37,793 nucleotides of DNA from Calditrichaceae bacterium. Its GTDB lineage: Bacteria; Calditrichota; Calditrichia; RBG-13-44-9; J075. A program made the translations under genes and the position numbers. The DNA is taken from assembly GCA_013360445.1 (NCBI GenBank), contig JABWBP010000030.1, positions 1 through 37,793 of the forward strand. Reading direction: 5' to 3'. Numbering within the stretch: the stretch's first letter is position 1; the number at the start of each line of letters is the position of its first letter. The notes under the pieces are model-generated. The model made no database searches. It saw only the letters and a program-made list of their open reading frames with translations, and was not told where the DNA came from. Of this stretch, positions 1 to 8,613 are shown in pieces.

Positions 1-18
1 GCAAAACTTAAGTTTTGC
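1..18. repeat. Perfect 18-bp palindrome, CTTAAG core
   Basis: The arm gcaaaa is followed by CTTAAG and then ttttgc. It belongs to a family of small palindromes in this window that keep a CTNNAG centre while the arms change. It is cut by the window edge, so flanking bases are unknown. Confidence 0.6.
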
Positions 19-78
19 AACACCTGGGATTGCACTCCCACTGTGTGCTTGCCTCCTGCCAGTGCAAAATTGAAGTCG

Positions 79-100
79 GTGCAAAACTGAAGTTTTGCAC
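79..100. repeat. 22-bp palindrome, CTGAAG core
   Basis: Ten-base arms (gtgcaaaact / agttttgcac) flank a central GA, and tcc follows. Near-identical copies lie at 7762-7783, 31743-31764 and 31807-31828. It sits just downstream of the Nudix/GIY-YIG gene stop and could act as a 3' hairpin; no T-run follows it on the minus strand. Confidence 0.7.
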
Positions 101-102
101 TC

Positions 103-858
103 CTACTGCTCCTGCCAACTGCCAACTATTTCCGCAAGGGTGAGCTTGCCCAAAACCAGCGCTTCTTTCTCCGTTTTTGCTAATTTTTTGAGCCGCTTTT
201 CTACCCGCAGCGCTTCCCGCTTCAGGCCGACCGGGCTGTGAAAGACCAACTCCAGAGGAGCTTTGCCTCGCAAGTAGCGGGCGCACTTCCTTCCCCCGGC
301 CTGGTGCTCTTTAAATCTTCTGCTTACATCCGTGGTAACCCCGGTATAGAGCGAGCCGTCCCGGCAGCGGATGGCGTACACCCACCACTCACCCGTATTC
401 GACAAATGGTCGGAAAATTCCGCCAGCAGTTTGCGATACACCGCGGTCTTGAAGGAGAAGGTTTTTTCGAGCAATTCCGCACCGCTCATCCATTGCCAGG
501 CCTGGAATTCGTCATCCTCCGCCGCTTGCAGGTCGATGCCGTTTTCAACGCCGGTAAATCTGAACAGGAACCACTTATGCGCCTGGCCGATGAAGGTTTT
601 CGTGGCCCGTATTTCCGGGGGAAATTCGTAGGCCAGCCAATCCGGATGCTCGCGCAGAAGCCGGAGTTGGCCTGGTTCGATACCGGTCTCTTCGCGGATT
701 TCCCGCAGCACTCCCTGCAGGGGTTCTTCGGAGGTTTTCAGCCCTCCCTGGGGCAGTTGCCAGACGCTGTCATTATTCGAGCGTTGAAAAACCAGGATTT
801 CGCCCGCGCCGTTGATGATCACCGCGCCTACCCCGGCGCGAAACACCACCTCTGCCAT
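103..858 (-). CDS. Nudix hydrolase fused to a GIY-YIG endonuclease-like domain
   Basis: 251 residues with two domains. Residues about 1-150 are a Nudix hydrolase with a complete Nudix box at 38-60 (G38, E44, R52-E53, E56-E57, G59). The opening and QLPQGG segment resemble RppH or diadenosine-polyphosphate hydrolases, which cleave a nucleoside diphosphate linked to X using Mg2+. Residues about 158-240 form a compact GIY-YIG domain of the UvrC/UPF0213 type (VYAIRC, YTG at 171-173, RRFKEH at 180-185), a fold that usually nicks DNA. The start at 858 is fixed by aaggaggtg five bases upstream. Each domain is normally a separate small protein. The last residues (GSWQEQ) run into the repeat-like spacer, so the C-terminus may have been remodelled. 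Domain calls are firm; the biological substrate is unknown. Confidence 0.85.
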   Translation of the reverse strand: MAEVVFRAGVGAVIINGAGEILVFQRSNNDSVWQLPQGGLKTSEEPLQGVLREIREETGIEPGQLRLLREHPDWLAYEFPPEIRATKTFIGQAHKWFLFRFTGVENGIDLQAAEDDEFQAWQWMSGAELLEKTFSFKTAVYRKLLAEFSDHLSNTGEWWVYAIRCRDGSLYTGVTTDVSRRFKEHQAGGRKCARYLRGKAPLELVFHSPVGLKREALRVEKRLKKLAKTEKEALVLGKLTLAEIVGSWQEQ

Positions 859-915
859 GGCTCACCTCCTTGCCTCGCCGATTGATACTTTCCGGATTGT
901 CAAACTTTCGAGGTT

Positions 916-1032
916 GTTTTAAAACTCGCCACTAAGTCTCAAAGACGCGAAGGATTCACAAAGAAATAATAAATTTCTTGGTGAAAGTTGGTGTCTTTGT
1001 GGCTTCGTGGCATAAATTCAAACTTTTAAAAC
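916..1032. repeat. Imperfect inverted repeat element (caaagac type)
   Basis: Paired segments gttttaaaac (916-925) with cttttaaaac (1023-1032), gccac (928-932) with gtggc (1007-1011), and caaagac (940-946) with gtctttg (993-999) give a long broken stem. A related element with arms accgcaaagac / gtctttgcggt is at 37667-37773, so this is probably a dispersed non-coding repeat. Confidence 0.5.
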
Positions 1033-1160
1033 GGCCTCTTAGCTTGACGCCGGATTAAAACGAAGGGGTGAATGTAAAACGCAAATCTCCCCGGTAAAAG
1101 GCGCAAAGAATTATTTTCCGTTTCCCATTTGCGCCGGCGCGGCTGTTTTGGCCGGTTTTT

Positions 1161-1198
1161 CCTGTTAAAAGTCATGTAAAATCCTGATAAAAGTCATG
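1161..1198 (+). promoter_or_regulatory. Direct repeat CCTG(T/A)TAAAAGTCATG, possible activator site
   Basis: Two 16-base copies at 1161-1176 and 1183-1198 differ at one base and are offset by 22 bp, about two helical turns. They end one base before the candidate -35 box of mvaS at 1200, where an activator would be expected to bind. The repeat is seen directly; the function is inferred. Confidence 0.4.
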
Positions 1199-1199
1199 G

Positions 1200-1228
1200 T
1201 TTTCATAAAGTAACATTTGCGATATTAA
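1200..1228 (+). promoter_or_regulatory. Candidate sigma-70 promoter for the mvaS operon
   Basis: TTTTCA (1200-1205), a 17-bp spacer, then TATTAA (1223-1228). Each box matches four of six consensus bases. It would give an mRNA leader of about 145 nt. Support comes mainly from the correct spacing and the adjoining direct repeat. Confidence 0.35.
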
Positions 1229-1379
1229 ATTCGAAAGTGCTTTACACGGGCGAAAGAGCGAAAACTTGCTCCATCAAACCCCGGTTTTTCGGGCACTTTA
1301 ACTCTCTCAGGCGCTTTAGACACTTCAGGCACTTTAGGCATTTTAGTTCACTTTAGTCACTTATCACAGGAGAACACCC

Positions 1380-2423
1380 ATGATCGGAATCGTTGGTTAC
1401 GGCGCTCACGTTCCCCGGCGGCGCATCAAAGTGGAGGAAATCTCCAAAGTCTGGGGCACCGACGCCGACAGCTACAAGAGCGGATTGGTGTTGGAGGAGA
1501 AATCCGTTCCCTCTTCGGATGAGGATACCATCAGCATCTCCGTGGAGGCGGCGCGCAACGCCCTCAAACGCGCGGGCATCGATCCCCAAAAGATCGGGGC
1601 GATCTACGTAGGCTCGGAATCCCACCCCTACGCGGTGAAGCCCAGCGGCACCGTGGTGGCAGACGCCATCGGCGCGACCCCGGAGGTGCACTGCGCGGAT
1701 TTCGAATTCGCCTGCAAGGCCGGCAGCGAGGCGATGTTCGTTACCATGGCGCTGGTCAAATCCGGCTGGATGGAATATGCCTTAGCCATCGGCGCGGATA
1801 CTTCCCAGGGAAAGCCCGGCGACGCCCTGGAATACACCGCCTCCGCCGGGGGCGCAGCGTTTATCATGGGCGGCAAGAACGTGCTGGCGGAGATCGAGCA
1901 CACCTACTCGTTCATGACCGATACCCCGGATTTCTGGCGGCGGGAATACCAGTTCTATCCCGAACACGCGGGACGCTTTACCGGGGAGCCGGCCTACTTC
2001 AAGCACGTGTTGGGCGCGGCTAACGGCATTATGGAACGGGCGGGGATGAAACCGCAGGATTTTACCTTCGCGGTATTCCACCAGCCCAACGGCAAATTCC
2101 CCCTGCGCGCCGGGAAAATGTTAGGGTTCTCCAGAAGCCAGATGGAAACCGGGCTGCTCTGCCCGATCATCGGCAACACCTACTCCGGCTCCTCTCCCCT
2201 GGGACTCACCGCCATTTTGGACATCGCCAAACCCGGCGACCGCATCCTGATGGTCTCCTACGGCTCCGGCTCCGGCAGCGACGGATTCATCTGGAAAGTG
2301 ACCGAGCGCATCCGGGAAGCGCAGGACCGCGCCCCCAAAACCCGGGAGATGATCGCCAAAGGGAAAATCCAGGTGGATTACGGCACTTATGCGAAGTACC
2401 GCGGGAAGATTAAGACGGGGTGA
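1380..2423 (+). CDS. mvaS: Hydroxymethylglutaryl-CoA synthase, archaeal type
   Basis: 347 residues. It condenses acetyl-CoA with acetoacetyl-CoA to HMG-CoA, the first committed step of the mevalonate pathway to isoprenoids. The thiolase fold is clear: nucleophile C112 in [10 protein letters not shown], the FHQPNGK motif with H234, N266 in GNTYSGSSP, and a late [11 protein letters not shown] loop. The length and wording match archaeal HMG-CoA synthases rather than the longer eukaryotic/Gram-positive type. The start has caggaga upstream. It is followed by a thiolase and a DUF35 protein; in archaea these three proteins form one complex that channels acetoacetyl-CoA. Finding the set in a bacterial window suggests old transfer from archaea or deep shared ancestry. 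Confidence 0.93.
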   Translation: MIGIVGYGAHVPRRRIKVEEISKVWGTDADSYKSGLVLEEKSVPSSDEDTISISVEAARNALKRAGIDPQKIGAIYVGSESHPYAVKPSGTVVADAIGATPEVHCADFEFACKAGSEAMFVTMALVKSGWMEYALAIGADTSQGKPGDALEYTASAGGAAFIMGGKNVLAEIEHTYSFMTDTPDFWRREYQFYPEHAGRFTGEPAYFKHVLGAANGIMERAGMKPQDFTFAVFHQPNGKFPLRAGKMLGFSRSQMETGLLCPIIGNTYSGSSPLGLTAILDIAKPGDRILMVSYGSGSGSDGFIWKVTERIREAQDRAPKTREMIAKGKIQVDYGTYAKYRGKIKTG

Positions 2424-2439
2424 GGAGTGGAGGAATGGA

Positions 2440-2530
2440 GTGATGGATTATTGGATTGTTGGATTACTGATGGATAGCCATTTAACCATCAATCCATTCA
2501 TCCATCAATCCATTCATCCATCAATCCATT
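2440..2530. repeat. Word-repeat inverted repeat (ggat / atcc) with 16-bp tandem units
   Basis: The left arm repeats ggatta/ggattg words. The right arm carries 2.6 copies of a 16-bp unit, caatccattcatccat (2490-2505, 2506-2521, partial 2522-2530). Complementary words allow an imperfect hairpin in the mvaS-thiolase spacer. No coding signal is seen although the frame happens to stay open. Confidence 0.6.
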
Positions 2531-2574
2531 ACCCCAAACAGATGATGCTGAACTTTAAAACAACGGAGGATACC

Positions 2575-3756
2575 GTGAATAGAGAAGTGGTAATTTTGGG
2601 CGTGGGGATGACCAGAGGCGGGGAGCACTGGGGCAAATCGCTCCGGCAGCTCTTCGTGGAGGCCGCCCTGGCCGCCATTGACGACGCGGGAGTGGACCGA
2701 ATCGGCTCCATGTACATCGGCTGCATGTCCAGCGGGCTGTTCAACGGGCAGGAGCATATCGCTTCCCTGATGGCCGACTACCTGGGGCAAAAGCACGTTC
2801 CCGCCACCCGGGTGGAATCCGCCTGCGCTTCCGGCGGGGCGGCGCTGCGCATGGGCTTTATGGAGGTGCTTTCCGGCCTGAACGAGGTGGTGCTGGTGGG
2901 CGGGGTGGAAAAAATGACCGACGTCAGCACCGACGGGGCCACCTACGCGCTCTCCACCGCGGCCGACCAGACCTACGAGAGCTTTTACGGGGTGACCTTC
3001 CCGGGCCTGTACGCCATGATCGCCCGGGCGCACATGCACCGCTACGGCACCACCCGCAAGCAGTTGGCAGAGGTGGCGGTGAAAAACCACCTGCACGGCT
3101 CCATGAATCCCTTCGCGCAGTACCGCCAGAAGATTACCGTGGATGAGGTGATTCATTCCACCGCGGTGGCGGATCCTTTGAACATTTTAGACTGCTCGCC
3201 GATCACCGACGGGGCCTCCGCGGTGATCCTGTGCAGCCGGGAAATCGCTAAGAAATTTGCTAATGGGAATCCATCCCTTCGGGAGAAGCCCTTGGTGAAA
3301 ATTACCGGCTCCGGGCAGGCCACGGACACTATCGCGCTGCACAGCCGCCAGGATATTACGGAGCTGCGGGCGGTGGCGGAAGCGGCGCAGCAGGCTTACA
3401 AAATGGCCGGCAAAAAGCCCGGGGACATCCATCTGGCGGAAGTGCACGACTGCTTCACCATCGCGGAGATTTGCGTGTTGGAAGCGTTAGGCGTGGCGGA
3501 AAAAGGCCAGGGCGGCAAGGCCGCGGAATCCGGTTACACCGCCTTAGGGGGGCGGATGCCCGTGAATACCAGCGGGGGGTTGAAGGCCAAGGGCCACCCC
3601 GTGGGCGCAACCGGGGTGGCGCAGGCGGTGGAGATCGTGCACCAACTGCGCGGCGAAGCGGGCGACCGCCAGGTAAAAAATGCCAGAGTCGGTTTAACCC
3701 AAAACATGGGCGGCACCGGCGGAAGCTGTGTCGTTCACATTATGGAGGCGTTATGA
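2575..3756 (+). CDS. Acetyl-CoA C-acetyltransferase (acetoacetyl-CoA thiolase), archaeal DUF35-linked type
   Basis: 393 residues from a GTG start at 2575, chosen because ggagga lies four bases upstream and the product then begins directly with the thiolase strand [11 protein letters not shown]; the longer open frame from 2389 only reads the spacer repeat. Catalytic residues are visible: C84 in [11 protein letters not shown]341 in GHPVGATG, and C385 in MGGTGGSC. The enzyme joins two acetyl-CoA into acetoacetyl-CoA, feeding MvaS upstream. Its sequence is of the archaeal/SCP-x-like branch that partners with DUF35 proteins, not the common bacterial AtoB/PhaA type. Its stop overlaps the next start (ttATGa), indicating translational coupling. 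Confidence 0.92.
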   Translation: MNREVVILGVGMTRGGEHWGKSLRQLFVEAALAAIDDAGVDRIGSMYIGCMSSGLFNGQEHIASLMADYLGQKHVPATRVESACASGGAALRMGFMEVLSGLNEVVLVGGVEKMTDVSTDGATYALSTAADQTYESFYGVTFPGLYAMIARAHMHRYGTTRKQLAEVAVKNHLHGSMNPFAQYRQKITVDEVIHSTAVADPLNILDCSPITDGASAVILCSREIAKKFANGNPSLREKPLVKITGSGQATDTIALHSRQDITELRAVAEAAQQAYKMAGKKPGDIHLAEVHDCFTIAEICVLEALGVAEKGQGGKAAESGYTALGGRMPVNTSGGLKAKGHPVGATGVAQAVEIVHQLRGEAGDRQVKNARVGLTQNMGGTGGSCVVHIMEAL

Positions 3757-4145
3757 TTACACCTGCCGAATATGTACGGGAAATCCCTGCCCATCATCGC
3801 TTAGAGGCGGGCAGGTGCAAAAAGTGCCGGAAAATATACTACCCCGCCCGCCAGGTTTGCCCGGAATGCCAGGCCCGGGAATTCGAGCCCCTCAGCCTGC
3901 CCCGGGAGGGGAAAATCGTCACCTTTACGGTGATCCGGGTAGCCCCTTCGCAGTTTTCCGACCAGGCGCCCTACGCCATGGGCATCGTGGAAGTGCAGCC
4001 GGGGGTGCGGCTGCTCACCCAGGTAGTGGACTGCGATCTGGATAAAATCGAGATCGGTATGCCGGTGAGCTTGGAATTCCGCAAAATCCAGGAAGACGGG
4101 GAAAAAGGCGTGCTTGCCTATGGGGTGAAAGCGGTGCCGCGCTGA
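3753..4145 (+). CDS. DUF35 OB-fold protein with rubredoxin-like zinc ribbon
   Basis: 130 residues, starting at an ATG that overlaps the thiolase stop by four bases. A zinc ribbon (CKKC followed about 12 residues later by CPEC) precedes a C-terminal OB-fold (about residues 50-130, beginning [13 protein letters not shown]). In the archaeal complex DUF35 bridges thiolase and HMG-CoA synthase through a shared CoA-binding site, letting acetoacetyl-CoA pass between active sites. Gene order and overlap here match that arrangement. A longer frame exists upstream but only shadows the thiolase. Confidence 0.9.
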   Translation: MITPAEYVREIPAHHRLEAGRCKKCRKIYYPARQVCPECQAREFEPLSLPREGKIVTFTVIRVAPSQFSDQAPYAMGIVEVQPGVRLLTQVVDCDLDKIEIGMPVSLEFRKIQEDGEKGVLAYGVKAVPR

Positions 4146-4158
4146 AGTGAAAAGTGCG

Positions 4159-4191
4159 CCGGGGAGCGCGGCATCGCTCCCCGGTTTTTTT
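4159..4191 (+). terminator. Rho-independent terminator of the mevalonate operon
   Basis: A perfect 10-bp stem (ccggggagcg / cgctccccgg) with loop cggcat is followed by seven T. It lies 14 bases after the DUF35 stop and separates this operon from the convergent aldo/keto reductase. Confidence 0.92.
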
Positions 4192-4233
4192 GGCAAAAAA
4201 TGAAAGAAGAAATGAACAGGCGTCTCAGCGTCC

Positions 4234-5250
4234 CTAATGCGGATTTTGAGAAATTCCTCCCCCGCTCAGAATCCCCTCAATCCCCTCCAACTCCGCCACG
4301 CTGAATTCCAGGTTGGGCAGCGCCGCGGCAATTTCCTCGATCTGGCTTACCCGGCTGGCCCCGATAATCGCGGAAGTTACCCCGGGGTCGCGCAGCGTCC
4401 AGGCAACGGCCATTTGCGCCAGGGACTGGCCGCGATTGCGGGCAATCTCATTCAGGGCGCGTACTTTGGCCAGTTTTTCTTCGCTGACGTCTTCCCGGTC
4501 CAGGTAGCTGTCGGAACGCGCGGCGCGGGAATCCGCGGGAATGCCGTTCAGATACTTATTGGTGAGCAGTCCCTGGGCCAGGGGGGAAAATACCGCGCAG
4601 CCGAGGCCCTCGTCCTCTAACACGTCCAACAATTCCTCCTCGATCCAGCGGTCGAACATGTTATAAACCGGCTGGTGCACCAGGCAGGGAGTTCCCATCT
4701 CCCGCAGCAACCGGGCGGCCTGGCGGGTTTGTTCCGCGGAATAAGAGGAAACGCCCACGTAGAGCGCCCTTCCGCTGCGCACGGTGAAATCCAGCGCGCT
4801 CATGGTCTCCGCTAAGGGGGTGTGAGGATCGGGGCGGTGGTGGTAGAAAATATCTACATACTCCAGTCCCATGCGCTTGAGGCTTTGATTTAAGCTGGCG
4901 ACCAGGTATTTACGGGATCCCCAATCGCCGTAGGGACCCGGCCACATGTCCCACCCGGCCTTGCTGGAAATTACCAGTTCATCGCGGAGGCCGGAAAAAT
5001 CTTTTTTCAGGATTTGGCCGAAGGTTTCCTCGGCAGACCCGTAGGGCGGGCCGTAATTATTCGCCAGGTCGAAATGGGTGATTCCCAGGTCAAAGGCCCG
5101 CCGCAGCATCGCCCGGGCGTTCTCGAACGAATCCACCCCGCCGAAGTTATGCCACAATCCTAAAGAGATGGCCGGCAGCAGCAGGCCGCTCCGCCCGCAA
5201 CGGTTGTAGCGCATGGCGTCGTACCGCGACTGAGAAGGAAGGTAGGACAT
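4234..5250 (-). CDS. Aldo/keto reductase, L-glyceraldehyde-3-phosphate reductase (YghZ/GpR) type
   Basis: 338 residues, close in length to E. coli YghZ, whose N-terminal wording it shares (RYDAMRYNRCGRSGLLLPAISLGLWHNFG). The AKR catalytic set is visible: D61, Y66, K97 and a histidine at 137/138 (YHHRP). It is expected to use NADPH to reduce small aldehydes such as L-glyceraldehyde 3-phosphate or methylglyoxal in the cytoplasm. Aggag lies upstream of the ATG at 5250. It is 33 bp downstream of the SirB1-like gene and may be the last gene of a minus-strand unit. Exact substrate is inferred from similarity. Confidence 0.9.
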   Translation of the reverse strand: MSYLPSQSRYDAMRYNRCGRSGLLLPAISLGLWHNFGGVDSFENARAMLRRAFDLGITHFDLANNYGPPYGSAEETFGQILKKDFSGLRDELVISSKAGWDMWPGPYGDWGSRKYLVASLNQSLKRMGLEYVDIFYHHRPDPHTPLAETMSALDFTVRSGRALYVGVSSYSAEQTRQAARLLREMGTPCLVHQPVYNMFDRWIEEELLDVLEDEGLGCAVFSPLAQGLLTNKYLNGIPADSRAARSDSYLDREDVSEEKLAKVRALNEIARNRGQSLAQMAVAWTLRDPGVTSAIIGASRVSQIEEIAAALPNLEFSVAELEGIEGILSGGGISQNPH

Positions 5251-5283
5251 TTTTGACTCCTGTAGTATAAAGCCGGTAGCGCG

Positions 5284-6168
5284 TCATTGTTCAAACGTTT
5301 CCAACACCGCCAGCATCTGCTCGATCTCCAGCACTTTCTCCGGGGCGGGAGTATGGGAAGCGTAATTCAGGTGCAGGTTGCGCAGCACCCGTTTGACAAT
5401 ATCCAGGGTGCTGCAGCCCTTCAAAATTTCATCGGGATTTTCCGCTTTCACGCCCTGCAAATACTCTAAACAGTTTTGCCGGGAATACACTTTTCCGCCG
5501 TAAAAGGGATCGAAGAAAATTTCATCCTCCCCGTTATCGAATTTCACGATGAAATGCGCCGGCATGCACACCCCGTACACCGGGAAATTCAGGCGCTTGC
5601 ACACCAGCATATAAATAATGGAAAGGGAGATGGGAATCCCCAGGCCGGTTTCCAGCACTTTATGCAGGTAGGAGTTGTCGGGGTTGTAATAATCCCCGGA
5701 ATTGCCCCGGAAATGGTAGGTTTGAAAGAGCACCCGGTTGATATGGTCGATGAAGCTGAGGGGATGGCCGCGGCCGGGCATTTCCCGGGAAACTTCATCG
5801 GCCAGCTTGTCCAGCAGCCCCCGAAGGGTCTGGCCGGGAATTTCCGGGCGATCCCAGTAAGAGATCACTAACATACTTTTTTCCAGGTCGATCTCGTCCA
5901 GGGAGTGGTTCAAAATTTGCGAAAAGGCCGCCAGCACCAAATCGAAGTGCAGTTCCTTTAGCAATTCCTGAAAGCGCCGCCGCTCCTCTCCCCCCAGGGC
6001 CTGCAGGCAGGAATCCTGCTGCAACACGATCTCCAGGCCATGCTTCAACAACTCTTCCCGGAGAATTTTGCGCATTTCCGGGCTTTCATCATCCCAGAGG
6101 TTGATGAGGTGATTGAGTTTTTCTTTCAAGTCTAAGGGTTGAATCATCCACTCACTCGATTTTCTCAC
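5284..6168 (-). CDS. SirB1 / transglutaminase-like family protein
   Basis: 294 residues. The core around residues 150-230 (SYLHKVLETGLGIPISLSIIYMLVCKRLNFPVYGV, then PAHFIVKF and FFDPFYGGKVYS) is typical of the SirB1 transglutaminase-like family. Members are widespread, often next to TPR domains, and their role is poorly known. This copy has an N-terminal helical region of about 110 residues and only a short helical tail. The annotated ATG at 6168 may be replaced by a second one at 6147 (MIQPLDLKEK). It sits between dnaB (103 bp upstream) and the aldo/keto reductase. Confidence 0.8.
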   Translation of the reverse strand: MRKSSEWMIQPLDLKEKLNHLINLWDDESPEMRKILREELLKHGLEIVLQQDSCLQALGGEERRRFQELLKELHFDLVLAAFSQILNHSLDEIDLEKSMLVISYWDRPEIPGQTLRGLLDKLADEVSREMPGRGHPLSFIDHINRVLFQTYHFRGNSGDYYNPDNSYLHKVLETGLGIPISLSIIYMLVCKRLNFPVYGVCMPAHFIVKFDNGEDEIFFDPFYGGKVYSRQNCLEYLQGVKAENPDEILKGCSTLDIVKRVLRNLHLNYASHTPAPEKVLEIEQMLAVLETFEQ

Positions 6169-6180
6169 ATATCAGATTAC

Positions 6181-6194
6181 CTGGCTTCAGCCAG
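6181..6194. repeat. Small palindrome, CTTCAG core
   Basis: ctggCTTCAGccag: a six-base stem around TC. It is a member of the CTNNAG-core family, in the spacer between dnaB and the SirB1-like gene. Confidence 0.5.
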
Positions 6195-6231
6195 AGGGGG
6201 AAGCGGTTTCTAAAAGTGGGGATTTTTCTAT

Positions 6232-6245
6232 CACGCTAAAGCGTG
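6232..6245. repeat. Small palindrome, CTAAAG core
   Basis: cacgCTAAAGcgtg: a six-base stem around AA, 28 bp downstream of the dnaB stop. On the minus strand the following bases are A-rich rather than T-rich, so it is not a standard terminator for dnaB. Confidence 0.5.
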
Positions 6246-6272
6246 GCAATCCCTGCGAAGGCGCCCATTCCC

Positions 6273-7697
6273 CTAAAACGGCGCGGCCTGCTGCTCGAAC
6301 ATGCTGCCTTCGCTTTCGCGGGCTTTGTCGGCAAATTTGCCGTAATGCTTCAAAAAGGTGAGCTGCACCGTGCCCACCGGGCCGTTGCGGTGCTTGCCGA
6401 CGATAATTTCGGCGACGTTTTCCACCTCTTTGATTTTGGGATCATCCGCTTTCAGGTAAAATTCTTCCCGGTACACGAACATGACCAGGTCCGAGTCTTG
6501 CTCTATAGCCCCCGACTCCCTCAAATCCGAGAGCATCGGGCGGCGGTCCGGGCGCGCCTCTACCGCCCGGGAAAGCTGCGATAACGCAATGATCGGAACG
6601 TTCAACTGCTTGGCCAGGGACTTCAGGGAGCGCGAAATATAGGAGATTTCCTGCTGGCGGTTGTCGAACCCCCGGGGCGCTTCCATCAATTGCATGTAGT
6701 CCACGATGATCAGCCCGATATTGCGCTCCAGCGCCATGCGGCGGGCCCGGGCGCTCAATTTGATAATGTCCAGCGCCGCAGTGTCGTCGATATAAATCGG
6801 CGCTTCCGCCAACCTTCCGGCGCAACGGGAGAGCTTCGGCCACTCCTTATCGGCCAGTTTCCCGGTTCGCAGTCGCTGGGAATCGACCATCGCTTCCGCG
6901 CAGAGCAGCCGCTGCACCAACTGCATGTCGCTCATTTCTAAGCTGAAGATTCCCACCGGAACGCCCCCCTCCACCGCGGCGTTGCGCGCCAGGTTCAAAC
7001 TGAAAGCGGTTTTCCCCATGGAGGGACGCCCCGCTAAAATAATCAAATCCCCTTTTTGAAAACCGGCGGTCAGGTTATCCAATACCGAAAACCCGGAGGG
7101 AACCCCGATGATGCCGGAATGCTCCAGGTGGTGCAGGCGCTCCAGCTCGGAAAATGTTTTATTGAGAATGGTATTGATGGGCAGGTAGGTGGTCTGCTTC
7201 TGGCTCTTCAGGATGTCGAAAATCTCCTGCTGCGCCATACTCAGCACGCTTTCCACGTCGGACTGCCCGTCGTAGGCATCGCGCAGGATGTGGGTGCAGG
7301 AATGAATCAGCTTGCGCAAAACGCCTTTTTCTTTGACGATCTGGAGATGGTATTCGATGTTGGCGGAAGAGGGAACCAGCGAGGCCAGCTCCGCCAGGTA
7401 GGGCGCGCCGCCGATCTCTTCCAGAACATTTTGGCGCTGCAATTCCTCCGCCAGGGTGATCATGTCTATCGGCTCGTTCTTTTTGTAGAGCGAGAGCATG
7501 GCGCTGAAGATGAGCCGGTGGGCGTCGCGGTAAAAATAGGTCTCCTCCATCTCTTCCAGGGCCACCGCCACCGCTTCCTTGTCCAGCAGCAGCGCGCCTA
7601 AGATGTAGCGCTCCACGTCCACCGCCTGGGGGGGCACTTTTCCGCCTTCGGCCAGAAGTTCATCAGATTTGATTGCTTTGGATTTTTTGTTAGCCAT
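6273..7697 (-). CDS. dnaB: Replicative DNA helicase DnaB
   Basis: 474 residues, usual length for DnaB. The N-terminal domain (VPPQAVDVERYILGALLLDKEA) binds primase. The RecA-like C-terminal domain has a Walker A motif near residue 222 (AGRPSMGKTAF), a Walker B region (GLIIVDYMQLM), and the DLRESGAIEQDSD and EIIVGKHRNGP motifs of hexameric replicative helicases. It unwinds DNA ahead of the replication fork. No intein is present. The ATG at 7697 has a weak caggga site. rplI, a common neighbour in other bacteria, is not adjacent; the upstream gene is a uracil-DNA glycosylase. Confidence 0.96.
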   Translation of the reverse strand: MANKKSKAIKSDELLAEGGKVPPQAVDVERYILGALLLDKEAVAVALEEMEETYFYRDAHRLIFSAMLSLYKKNEPIDMITLAEELQRQNVLEEIGGAPYLAELASLVPSSANIEYHLQIVKEKGVLRKLIHSCTHILRDAYDGQSDVESVLSMAQQEIFDILKSQKQTTYLPINTILNKTFSELERLHHLEHSGIIGVPSGFSVLDNLTAGFQKGDLIILAGRPSMGKTAFSLNLARNAAVEGGVPVGIFSLEMSDMQLVQRLLCAEAMVDSQRLRTGKLADKEWPKLSRCAGRLAEAPIYIDDTAALDIIKLSARARRMALERNIGLIIVDYMQLMEAPRGFDNRQQEISYISRSLKSLAKQLNVPIIALSQLSRAVEARPDRRPMLSDLRESGAIEQDSDLVMFVYREEFYLKADDPKIKEVENVAEIIVGKHRNGPVGTVQLTFLKHYGKFADKARESEGSMFEQQAAPF

Positions 7698-7761
7698 TTT
7701 ATCCCTGTTCGGGTATTTTTAACTGGTTCGCCCGTACGCCTATAGGTTTAGCCCGGATTTA

Positions 7762-7783
7762 GTGCAAAGCTGAAGCTTTGCAC
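7762..7783. repeat. 22-bp palindrome, CTGAAG core (AGCT arm variant)
   Basis: Arms gtgcaaagct / agctttgcac around GA. Compared with 79-100 both arms change together (A-T to G-C) so pairing is kept. It lies between the uracil-DNA glycosylase stop and dnaB. Confidence 0.7.
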
Positions 7784-7795
7784 TCCTAATTTTCA

Positions 7796-8506
7796 TCAGC
7801 GCCCCGGTTTCTCTTTTTCCGGCAATTTCTGATAATGCTCCAGAATGAAACGCATGTCTTCCATCGCGGAATCGAATTTGTCGTTGTAGCGCAGCACGAA
7901 CGCGGGGTGGTAGGTAACAATCAGGGGAATCTCCCGGTAGCTCCAGACCCGCTTGCGCATATTGGTCAAACTCTCCGTGGTGTTCAACAGATTTTGCGCC
8001 GCTACCCGGCCCAGCGCCACTAACAGCTTCGGTTGAATCATTTCGATTTGCCGCTGAAGATAGGGAATGCACTGCTCCACCTCCTCCGGCTGGGGATCGC
8101 GATTGTTGGGCGGGCGGCATTTCAGGATATTGGCGATATAGACCTCTTCGCGCTTTAGCTGCACGTTTGCCAACAATTTGTTCAGCAGCTGCCCGGCGCG
8201 GCCCACAAAGGGAATTCCCTGCAAATCCTCATCCTGCCCCGGCGCTTCCCCGATGAACATGATGCCGGCGTTCTCATGGCCGGTTCCGAAGACAAATTTG
8301 GTGCGGGTGCGCCCTAACGGGCAGTTCTGGCAATTTTCGATGGCGCGATGAAACTGCTGCAACGTGGAATTTCCAAGGGCGGCGGTTTGCCCGGGGCGTT
8401 TTTCCGCAGCGGCAGGGTTCGGGGTCTCAATATACCACTCCCCGCCGTAAAGGTCCTGGTACCACTGCAAAAAACCGGCGATTTTGCTTTTCAGAGAATT
8501 TTCCAT
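7796..8506 (-). CDS. Type-4 (family 4) uracil-DNA glycosylase with 4Fe-4S cluster
   Basis: 236 residues. It removes uracil from DNA in base excision repair. The family-4 hallmarks are present: four cysteines for the iron-sulfur cluster (C59, C62, C129, C145), motif [10 protein letters not shown] (85-93) with [12 protein letters not shown] after it, [12 protein letters not shown], and the C-terminal YHPAFVLR motif with H199. A stretch of about 45 residues before the first cysteine is poorly conserved linker-like sequence. The ATG at 8506 lacks a clear ribosome-binding site. It is the first gene of the minus-strand block that continues with dnaB. Confidence 0.93.
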   Translation of the reverse strand: MENSLKSKIAGFLQWYQDLYGGEWYIETPNPAAAEKRPGQTAALGNSTLQQFHRAIENCQNCPLGRTRTKFVFGTGHENAGIMFIGEAPGQDEDLQGIPFVGRAGQLLNKLLANVQLKREEVYIANILKCRPPNNRDPQPEEVEQCIPYLQRQIEMIQPKLLVALGRVAAQNLLNTTESLTNMRKRVWSYREIPLIVTYHPAFVLRYNDKFDSAMEDMRFILEHYQKLPEKEKPGR

Positions 8507-8613
8507 GAAGCTTAACCCGCAAACGGTACATTTCTCTTTATACGGCCATTACCCTCTTGAGATTAGAGGTTGATCCATTCATCCCTGCTAATTCCGATTT
8601 CATTAATAACTGA

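Larger units (their letters stand above)
859..1379. other. 521-bp spacer between the Nudix gene and mvaS
   Basis: No coding region is seen. It holds the Nudix ribosome-binding site, an inverted repeat at 916-1032, a 16-bp direct repeat at 1161-1198, a possible sigma-70 promoter at 1200-1228, and a leader of degenerate ggcactttag words at about 1290-1365. The divergent genes make it the likely control region for both. Confidence 0.6.

Noticed and set aside
238-885. Long plus-strand open frame over the Nudix/GIY-YIG gene
   Set aside because: It is the antisense shadow of a gene with intact domains and a perfect ribosome-binding site, and its product has no recognisable motif.
2389-2574. N-terminal extension of the thiolase open frame
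   Set aside because: It translates a word repeat (ggat/atcc) and has no ribosome-binding site at its ATG. The GTG at 2575 has ggagga and gives the family's normal N-terminus.
6232-6245. Terminator for dnaB
   Set aside because: The stem is followed by A-rich sequence on the minus strand, not T, and the six-base stem is short. Listed as a palindrome only.
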